DNA of 5,832 nt from CAYNNP01 sp964398215. Its GTDB lineage: Bacteria; Planctomycetota; Planctomycetia; Pirellulales; Pirellulaceae. Position numbers and translations under genes: made by a program. Shown here one piece after another: positions 1-4,442 of this stretch. The stretch covers positions 1 through 5,832 of the forward strand of contig CAYNNP010000330.1 in the NCBI GenBank assembly GCA_964398215.1, read 5' to 3'. The first letter of the stretch is position 1, and every line of letters starts with the position of its first letter. A model generated the notes under the pieces. That model saw nothing but the letters and a program-made list of their open reading frames with translations, made no database searches and was not told the DNA's origin.

Positions 1-1
1 T

Positions 2-76
2 GAGTGGGATCAGTATTTCAAAGTGACACCCGAAGAACTCCAAGCTCTTTCGGACGAGTATGCTTTGGATGAGTGA
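2..76 (+). CDS. C-terminal end of an unidentified protein (5' truncated by window edge)
   Basis: An open frame enters from the left edge and gives 24 residues, EWDQYFKVTPEELQALSDEY followed by ALDE, before TGA at 74-76. The tail is acidic and reads like a normal helical protein end, with a TPEEL helix cap. Too little is present to name the family. It is convergent with the SDR gene at 365-1135. No strong terminator follows. It could be a chance open frame, but the composition and the lack of a competing frame favour a real gene end. Confidence 0.5.
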   Translation, partial: EWDQYFKVTPEELQALSDEYALDE

Positions 77-142
77 AGCTTTCTGTCAACAAACACAATT
101 AGTGCACAAGGGACACCGCCACTTTGGTAGCTTGGTTTCTTT

Positions 143-240
143 TTGGTGTTGCGGCGCTTGTTGGCTTCGGTGAGAAGCGGTGTCGTAAAAAGCTTCCGTT
201 CTACACTGGTTGGTGTTGCTAAGAAGCGGTGTCGTAAAAA
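143..240. repeat. Imperfect tandem repeat unit, two copies
   Basis: Copy 1 has TTGGTGTTGC at 143-152 and AGAAGCGGTGTCGTAAAAA at 173-191. Copy 2 has the same 10-mer at 210-219 and the same 19-mer at 222-240. The 10-mer to 19-mer gap is 20 nt in copy 1 and 2 nt in copy 2, so the copies differ by an 18-nt insertion or deletion. The identity of both blocks is read directly from the sequence. Whether the unit is dispersed elsewhere in the genome cannot be seen here. Confidence 0.75.
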
Positions 241-294
241 CCTTGCATTGAGCGGCAGGACTCTTGCCTGTTTTAAAGCGTTTTCAGTTCAGTC

Positions 295-308
295 GGGCAG
301 GAATGCCC
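295..308. repeat. Small perfect hairpin
   Basis: GGGCA at 295-299 pairs with TGCCC at 304-308 around a GGAA loop. It sits 56 bp past the SDR stop codon in the convergent intergenic region. On neither strand is it followed by a T run, so it is a poor match to an intrinsic terminator. It may be part of an intergenic repeat family or simply reduce read-through. Confidence 0.4.
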
Positions 309-364
309 AACCTACTTTGAAGAGGTGACTTGGCCGCGGTACATTCGCTGCGATGGAGTGTGCG

Positions 365-1135
365 CTAGTTGCGTCCGGCCATGACGCCGCCATCGACGTC
401 CCATACGGCTCCGGTCACCCAACCGCTTGCGCAGTCGCATAGCAATGTGGTGATCACACCCGCGACATCGTTTGGTCTTCCAACACGGCCGACGGGATGA
501 AAGCCATTGAAGCCCTGCAGCGTTTCCTCAATCGCACTGGGTTCAATGAACGAGCCGTAGATTGGCGTCACGACAACCGCAGGCGAAACGGCGTTCACGC
601 GGATGTTGTCGTCAGCGAGTTCCATCGCTAGGTGCTGCGTGAGCGAATGCAATCCCGCTTTGGCCATCGAATAGGCCGACGATGGCGTCGCCTTGACTGC
701 TTGTTTCGCCCACATCGATCCGATGTTGACGATCGAACCGCCACCGTGTTTCTTCATGTTGCGTGCAACTGCCTGTGTGACGAAGAACATACCGCGGTTC
801 AGATCGTGGTACTTGTCGTAATCCGCCTTGGTGTGATCGGCGAACGGAGTGGGTTTGAAGTAGCCTGCAGAATTCACCAAATACTTGAAGTGACGCGAGT
901 CACTGTCGATTTGCGACACGAATGCATCCACTGCTTGTTCGTCGTACAAATCCAGCGATACGGTTTCAACAGGGCCCAGTGAGTTCAATTCAGCCTTTGC
1001 CGCGTCCAGCTTCGCCATGTCGCGTGCAGCCAGAACAACGGCCTTGCCCTGCTCCAGTAGTTTGCGTGCCGTTTCTTTACCCATTCCGGTCGAACCGCCA
1101 ATGATGACCGCGGTATCGTTGGTTGAATCTGTCAT
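365..1135 (-). CDS. SDR-family NAD(P)-dependent oxidoreductase
   Basis: This is a 256-residue classical short-chain dehydrogenase/reductase, a normal length for the family, probably cytoplasmic. The Rossmann glycine motif is GGSTGMG (residues 13-19), with Gly for the usual Thr. LAARD (36-39) puts Arg after strand 2, which usually favours NADP(H). NSAG is at 88-91. The catalytic tetrad is Asn113, Ser140, Tyr155 and Lys159 (YSMAK). The usual PG motif reads PA at 185-186, and the C-terminus has the family WDVDGG. The ATG at 1135 is chosen because GGAAGGAAG lies just upstream. An earlier in-frame GTG at 1156 would abut the operator palindrome and lacks such a site. The gene lies 57 bp downstream of tetR on the same strand with an operator in the gap, so it is very likely a TetR target. 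The substrate is unknown; carbonyl or quinone detoxification is an inference from the regulator. Confidence 0.93.
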   Translation of the reverse strand: MTDSTNDTAVIIGGSTGMGKETARKLLEQGKAVVLAARDMAKLDAAKAELNSLGPVETVSLDLYDEQAVDAFVSQIDSDSRHFKYLVNSAGYFKPTPFADHTKADYDKYHDLNRGMFFVTQAVARNMKKHGGGSIVNIGSMWAKQAVKATPSSAYSMAKAGLHSLTQHLAMELADDNIRVNAVSPAVVVTPIYGSFIEPSAIEETLQGFNGFHPVGRVGRPNDVAGVITTLLCDCASGWVTGAVWDVDGGVMAGRN

Positions 1136-1150
1136 GCTTTCTTCCTTCCT
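1136..1150 (-). promoter_or_regulatory. Ribosome binding site deciding the SDR start
   Basis: Read on the minus strand, the bases before the ATG at 1135 are AGGAAGGAAGAAAGC. The purine-rich GGAAGGAAG is at good Shine-Dalgarno spacing for this ATG and not for the upstream GTG at 1156. It contrasts with the neighbouring tetR gene, which has no such site. Confidence 0.7.
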
Positions 1151-1155
1151 GAACA

Positions 1156-1174
1156 CTACCTACTAATAGGTAGG
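1156..1174. promoter_or_regulatory. TetR operator upstream of the SDR gene (O1)
   Basis: CTACCTA (1156-1162) and TAGGTAG (1167-1173) form a perfect 7-bp inverted repeat around CTAA. The 18 bases at 1157-1174 match the second site at 1775-1792 at 16 of 18 positions. The palindrome lies in the short gap between tetR and the SDR gene, 21 nt from the SDR start. A TetR-family dimer binding such a short palindrome next to its target is the standard arrangement. Unlike O2, no good -35/-10 pair frames it: the equivalent hexamers read CACCAT and TAGTGT on the minus strand. O1 may therefore control a weak promoter or block read-through from tetR. Confidence 0.8.
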
Positions 1175-1192
1175 TATGGTGATTAAAAAAAA

Positions 1193-1765
1193 TTACGTGG
1201 ACAACATTTTGACCAGTTGCCCTACAATGTTCGATAACTTCTTTGGCCCGCCATCACAACGAGCCGTCAGCAAACCGCCTTCTAAGGTTGCTAAAACAAC
1301 GTCGGGTGAACCTCCTGGTAACAACGACCCGTCCTCAGCACCTTCCTTGAAGATTGTCTGCAGCGCGTCGATGTTGCTACGAAGGAAACCTCGCACAACT
1401 GCAACTTCCTGCTTTTCCAAGCTATACAGCTCAGCTGCCAGCATTCCACACAAACAGCTCTTGTCGTTTTTTCCTTCCTCAAGCGTTTGCACAAACAGTC
1501 CACAGTAACGCTTGAGCTTCGTTCTCCCTGATACTTTGGAGGACAAGATCCTATCGACGACTTCTTGAAATTCGCTCTGATATCGCTCTAGCAACGCGTG
1601 CACCATCTCCGCTTTGCTGGCAAAGTGGTGATGCACACTTGGCTTGCGAATACCCACTGCGTCACTCAAGTCCTGAAAGCTCATTGCGTTGAGCCCTCGT
1701 CGTTGGATCAAATCTTGAGCGACGTCAAGAATCCGTGTTCGAGTATCTGTCTTTGCATCGGTCAT
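1193..1765 (-). CDS. TetR/AcrR-family transcriptional repressor
   Basis: This 190-residue protein has an N-terminal TetR helix-turn-helix at about residues 10-56. It includes RGLNAMSFQDLSDAVGI and the recognition-helix end KPSVHHHFASKAEM, a variant of the usual SFYYHFxSKE. The C-terminal ligand domain contains KSCLCGMLAAELYSLEKQEV (102-121), which lines up by eye with SGCLTVKLSAEV of E. coli NemR. Cys104 then falls on NemR's redox-active Cys106. Other cysteines are at 88, 106 and 170. Two near-identical palindromes, before its own start and before the downstream SDR gene, suggest that it represses both. The ATG at 1765 has no good Shine-Dalgarno site and lies 5 nt past a -10 box, so the message may be leaderless. 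The inducer is unknown; an electrophile or oxidant is an inference from the cysteine alignment. Confidence 0.93.
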   Translation of the reverse strand: MTDAKTDTRTRILDVAQDLIQRRGLNAMSFQDLSDAVGIRKPSVHHHFASKAEMVHALLERYQSEFQEVVDRILSSKVSGRTKLKRYCGLFVQTLEEGKNDKSCLCGMLAAELYSLEKQEVAVVRGFLRSNIDALQTIFKEGAEDGSLLPGGSPDVVLATLEGGLLTARCDGGPKKLSNIVGQLVKMLST

Positions 1766-1770
1766 ATTAA

Positions 1771-1799
1771 AATATACCTACCAGTAGGTAGGGTGGCAA
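1771..1799 (-). promoter_or_regulatory. Promoter of tetR with operator inside the spacer
   Basis: On the minus strand, TTGCCA (1799-1794) and TATATT (1776-1771) are separated by 17 bp. Each hexamer matches the sigma-70 consensus at 5 of 6 positions. The spacer contains nearly all of palindrome O2, so a bound repressor would directly block RNA polymerase. The -10 box ends 5 nt before the tetR ATG at 1765, which places the expected transcript start at or next to the start codon. Confidence 0.65.
1775..1790. promoter_or_regulatory. TetR operator upstream of tetR (O2)
   Basis: TACCTAC (1775-1781) and GTAGGTA (1784-1790) form a perfect 7-bp inverted repeat around CA. The site sits between the -35 and -10 hexamers of the tetR promoter and has a close copy, O1, at 1157-1174 in front of the SDR gene. 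This is the expected layout for autorepression plus control of a linked enzyme gene. Confidence 0.85.
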
Positions 1800-2080
1800 G
1801 AGTGCTTTGCGATTTTCTGGAATGCCGATTCCGTGTACGGTGGCGGCGCCTAGTTTTCGGGACGTAGGGAATATCATGATCTTAAAGCCATAGTCGCGAA
1901 AACTCGCTGATTGCTGTGCTGAATCGATCCAGGTCGCTGTAATTCTACGCCCACTGCACCAATCGCAGGGGCGTCCAGTATAAACTTGTGCCAGCTTTCT
2001 GCGATTTTTGCAAAGCCATCCAAAATGACCTGAGCCAAAATAACATCCGTTATCGCCTGCCACTAGCGTCAGTGATCAAC

Positions 2081-2998
2081 ATGAATCGTCGTATCGTCAT
2101 TCCGCGTCGCGAGTTTCTGGTTGGCACAAGTGTCATGGCAGCAGCATTGGTCAGCGAATCCAGTGCACACGCACAGCGCGCTAGTCTCGCTGGGAAGATT
2201 GGATTGGTGTCGGCATCAGCGCACGCTCAATTGACGGGTGCGGCGACTGGGCGAAAATTCAGTTTGCTGGATTTGCCAAAGATCATGCGTGACGAATTGG
2301 ATCTGAGCGTGATCGATCTAAACACAACATCGTTTCCAGATTTCTCGAATGTCGACGCCAAATACATTGCCCAGCTGATAGCAACCGCTGAAGCCAACAA
2401 GTGCCAGTTGACCAACTTGAAAATGAATCAGCGGGGCTTTGATATGAATAGCCCTGACAAAAAGATTCGCGACAAAGCGATTGCTGAATATAAACGATCA
2501 ATCGATATCGCAGCGAAGCTTGGTTGCCGCTGGGTGCGTCCGTTGCCAAGTTCAGGTAAACCGGACATCAAACTTCACGTTCAGAGTTTCCGCGAGCTTT
2601 GTGAGTACGCGGAGACAAAACAGATTACGGTGTTGGTAGAGAATTTCGGCTGGATGAGTTCGGAACCGAATTCGGTTAGTGACCTCGTTAAGCGCGTCGG
2701 CAAGAACGTTGCCGCGGGTGTCGATACTGGGAATTGGTCGGGGAACTCGGTGCGTTATCCAGGTTTACAAAAGTCGTTTCCGCTTGCCGTCACATGCGAC
2801 TTCAAGGCTAGGCGGTTTGCAGCCGACGGTTCGCATGCCGAATATGATTTGAAACGCTGTTTTGACATTGCGTGGAAAGCCGGATTCCGCGGACCTTGGG
2901 CGATCGAACATTCCAACAGAGATTCGAAGCAGTGGTTTGCTGGGGTCAAGAAGATCCGGGATCTTCTTCGTCAGTGGACTCAAGAAGCAGAAGCATGA
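2081..2998 (+). CDS. Tat-exported sugar phosphate isomerase/epimerase-like TIM-barrel protein
   Basis: The 305-residue product begins with a Tat signal: PRREFLVG (8-15), a hydrophobic Ala/Val segment, and a likely cut after Ala31 in SSAHA-QRA. The rest reads as an AP-endonuclease-2/xylose-isomerase-like TIM barrel. Likely metal ligands are Glu187 (VLVENFG), Asp215 (GVDTGNW) and Glu276 (WAIEH). The position often held by His in HxKD reads DFK, with Asp240. GYRG-like AGFRG (268-272) before the last strand is typical. The reaction is not determined; relatives isomerise, epimerise or hydrate sugars. The ATG at 2081 is chosen because it puts the twin arginines at residues 9-10. An upstream GTG at 1988 would bury the signal. 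The stop overlaps the next start by 4 bp (ATGA), so this gene and the PL6 lyase are co-transcribed and translationally coupled. Confidence 0.88.
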   Translation: MNRRIVIPRREFLVGTSVMAAALVSESSAHAQRASLAGKIGLVSASAHAQLTGAATGRKFSLLDLPKIMRDELDLSVIDLNTTSFPDFSNVDAKYIAQLIATAEANKCQLTNLKMNQRGFDMNSPDKKIRDKAIAEYKRSIDIAAKLGCRWVRPLPSSGKPDIKLHVQSFRELCEYAETKQITVLVENFGWMSSEPNSVSDLVKRVGKNVAAGVDTGNWSGNSVRYPGLQKSFPLAVTCDFKARRFAADGSHAEYDLKRCFDIAWKAGFRGPWAIEHSNRDSKQWFAGVKKIRDLLRQWTQEAEA

Positions 2999-4311
2999 AG
3001 AAACTAGTTCTATTGGTCGCGGTCTTGGTGCCTCAACTTTGCCAAGCCAAAGACGTCACCGTCGGTTCCGTCGACGAAGTGAAAAAGGCGATAAAGTACT
3101 CCGAGCCCGGAGACAATGTGATTCTGAAAGACGGGAAGTGGACCGACGTTGACATCGCCTTTGTTGCCCAAGGCGAAAAGGGCAAGCCGATTACCATCGC
3201 TCCTGAAACACCGGGCGGAGTGACTTTCAGTGGCAAGTCTCGTTTGCGAATCGGTGGCCAGCACTTGGTTATTTCGGGTTTTCGTTTTCACAACATTCGC
3301 AAGGTGTCGGATTCGTTACAGTTGCGCCGTGACTCCAGGCAGCCAGCGTTTGATTGCCGGGTGACTGATTGCGTGTTCGATACAGACGAAGACTTTGTTG
3401 CTGGTGATTCTGAGTCTCGGTGGATCGGGATCTATGGCAAGAGAAATGAGATCGACCACTGCTGCTTTGAGGGAAAGAAGAGTCGTGGGACGACGTTTGT
3501 TGTTTGGTTGACCAAGGCGGACAGTGGTGGACACAAGATTCATCACAATCTGTTTGGGCAACGATCAAAGCTAGGCAAGAACGGTGGCGAAACGCTCAGG
3601 ATCGGTGACAGTGAGACTTCGTTGCGGGAGGCGAAGTGCTTGGTTGAACACAACGTGTTTCAACGCTGCAACGGAGAGCTGGAGTGTGTCAGCAATAAGT
3701 CGTGCGAGAATATTTATCGCGAAAATCTATTTCACAAGGTGGAAGGGACGTTATCGCTGCGGCATGGAAATCGCTGCACGATCGAAGGTAACCAATTCTT
3801 TGGCGACGACCTGAAGCACACGGGTGGAATCCGGATTATCGGTGAGGACCATTTGATCAAGGACAACTATTTGGCAAATTTGGGCGGCATCACCGGACGC
3901 GGCGCGATCGTTTTGCAAAATGGAATCGCAGATTCGCCGCTGAATGGTTACGGCCCGGTCCGCAGAGCTCAGGTGTTGAATAATATAGTGGTCGACTGCC
4001 GTGAAAGTCTGGTCATGGGTTACGCTGACAAGGACGCAAAGAAGGCGAAAGTCGTTCCCGCCGATTGTGTATTCCGTGGCAATCAGTTTTACGCTCCGGA
4101 TGATCGCGTTGTCGTGCTAGAACATCATGCGGCTAGGGACACGCAATGGAAATCCAATTTTGCACTTGGCAAGTCGCTGGGAATGGACGAAACCGACGGC
4201 ATACGGTTCATGGCACGCAAGGACTTTCTGGAGGTCACGCCAACAAGACCCAAATTCGATTTTGCGAAAGAATGCGGTGCGTCATGGGATTCCCGGCGCT
4301 TTGAACCGTAG
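2995..4311 (+). CDS. Polysaccharide lyase family 6 protein (alginate lyase/chondroitinase B-like), secreted
   Basis: This 438-residue parallel beta-helix lyase cleaves uronate-containing polysaccharide by beta-elimination. A Sec signal (MKKLVLLVAVLV) probably ends after Ala18 (CQA-KD); there is no lipobox. The N-terminal part has the PL6 pattern GDNVILKDGKW (39-49), PITIAPETPGGVTFSG (65-80) and LRIGGQHLVISGF (84-96). Putative calcium ligands are Asn196 (NGGETLRIG), Glu228 and Glu230 (GELE). Catalytic Lys235 (SNKS) and Arg256 (SLRHGNR) are 21 residues apart, as are K220/R241 of AlyGC and K250/R271 of chondroitinase B (numbers recalled). Only one PL6 domain is present, with no carbohydrate-binding module. 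Substrate choice between alginate and dermatan/chondroitin cannot be read from sequence. The mature protein has 12 cysteines, including a CC pair at 156-157. The start at 2995 overlaps the preceding stop; purine-rich AAGAAGCAGAAG may act as the ribosome site. Confidence 0.93.
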   Translation: MKKLVLLVAVLVPQLCQAKDVTVGSVDEVKKAIKYSEPGDNVILKDGKWTDVDIAFVAQGEKGKPITIAPETPGGVTFSGKSRLRIGGQHLVISGFRFHNIRKVSDSLQLRRDSRQPAFDCRVTDCVFDTDEDFVAGDSESRWIGIYGKRNEIDHCCFEGKKSRGTTFVVWLTKADSGGHKIHHNLFGQRSKLGKNGGETLRIGDSETSLREAKCLVEHNVFQRCNGELECVSNKSCENIYRENLFHKVEGTLSLRHGNRCTIEGNQFFGDDLKHTGGIRIIGEDHLIKDNYLANLGGITGRGAIVLQNGIADSPLNGYGPVRRAQVLNNIVVDCRESLVMGYADKDAKKAKVVPADCVFRGNQFYAPDDRVVVLEHHAARDTQWKSNFALGKSLGMDETDGIRFMARKDFLEVTPTRPKFDFAKECGASWDSRRFEP

Positions 4312-4354
4312 CGATTGATTGCGGCGTGATGTGGGCGGTAGCGGACGATACTTG

Positions 4355-4430
4355 TGAGCCGCTGGCGTTAGCCATGGCCTCGAAGGATTGCGTTATCATC
4401 ACAAGGCCCGCGGCTAGCGCCGTCGGCTCA
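4355..4430. repeat. Large imperfect inverted repeat between convergent genes
   Basis: The left arm GAGCCGCTGGCGTTAGCC (4356-4373) and right arm GGCTAGCGCCGTCGGCTC (4412-4429) are complementary at 15 of 18 positions. T4355 and A4430 extend the stem, and GGCCT/AGGCC adds 5 bp after a small bulge. The loop is about 23 nt. The element sits between the stop of the PL6 gene (4311) and the stop of queG (4443), so it could act as a two-way transcription barrier, although no long T run follows on either strand. A REP-type dispersed palindrome is the main alternative; that needs a genome-wide count. Confidence 0.75.
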
Positions 4431-4442
4431 GTAGATCTTTCG

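Larger units (their letters stand above)
77..364. other. Intergenic region with repeats, no credible gene
   Basis: This stretch lies between the end of the plus-strand partial gene and the end of the minus-strand SDR gene. It contains a 19-bp direct repeat (173-191 and 222-240), each copy preceded by the 10-mer TTGGTGTTGC, and a small perfect hairpin at 295-308. The one longer open frame, 143-328 on the plus strand, starts with TTG, has an Arg/Lys/Ser-rich product and is made partly of the repeat, so I do not call it. No poly-T tract follows any stem, so a classical intrinsic terminator is not visible. Confidence 0.6.
1766..2080. other. Divergent intergenic region between tetR and the isomerase-lyase operon
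   Basis: The tetR end holds the promoter and O2 (1771-1799). I see no confident promoter for the plus-strand operon: TATAAA at 1979-1984 could be a -10 box but has no good -35 at the right distance. On the minus strand, 2062-1874 reads without a stop for 62 codons in one frame, bounded by TAG at 2065-2063 and ending in TGA. Protein-like sequence then seems to continue in another frame down to about 1800. This could be a frameshifted gene remnant or an intergenic repeat. It has no good start codon, so I do not call a gene. Confidence 0.45.

Noticed and set aside
143..328. 61-codon plus-strand ORF in the first intergenic region
   Set aside because: It starts with TTG, has a basic low-complexity product partly encoded by the direct repeat, and has no ribosome site or recognisable motif.
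632..982. Plus-strand ORF of 116 codons inside the SDR gene
   Set aside because: It is antisense to a strongly supported SDR and has no recognisable motifs.
1136..1156. Longer SDR start at the GTG at 1156
   Set aside because: It would place the start at the edge of the operator palindrome, adds residues before the normal SDR N-terminus and has no ribosome site. The ATG at 1135 has a clear one.
1183..1192. Run of eight T (minus strand) just after the tetR stop as an intrinsic terminator
   Set aside because: No stem precedes it. It is more likely AT-rich DNA in front of the SDR operator.
1822..1893. 24-residue plus-strand ORF starting at ATG 1822
   Set aside because: It is very short, has no ribosome site, and lies opposite the possible minus-strand remnant.
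1767..2063. 98-codon minus-strand ORF upstream of tetR, as an intact gene
   Set aside because: It starts with GTG and has no ribosome site. Its first half looks less protein-like than the alternative frame, and its end runs through the tetR promoter and operator. It is kept only as a possible remnant.
1988..2080. Upstream GTG start for the Tat-signal protein
   Set aside because: It would add 31 residues in front of the twin-arginine signal, which belongs at the N-terminus.
2872..2994. Upstream start for the PL6 lyase inside the preceding gene
   Set aside because: The extension overlaps the isomerase-like gene in another frame and would bury a clean Sec signal peptide that begins at the ATG at 2995.
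3269..3568. Minus-strand ORFs opposite the PL6 gene
   Set aside because: They are shadows of the PL6 reading frame, which is supported by signal peptide, family motifs and active-site residues.
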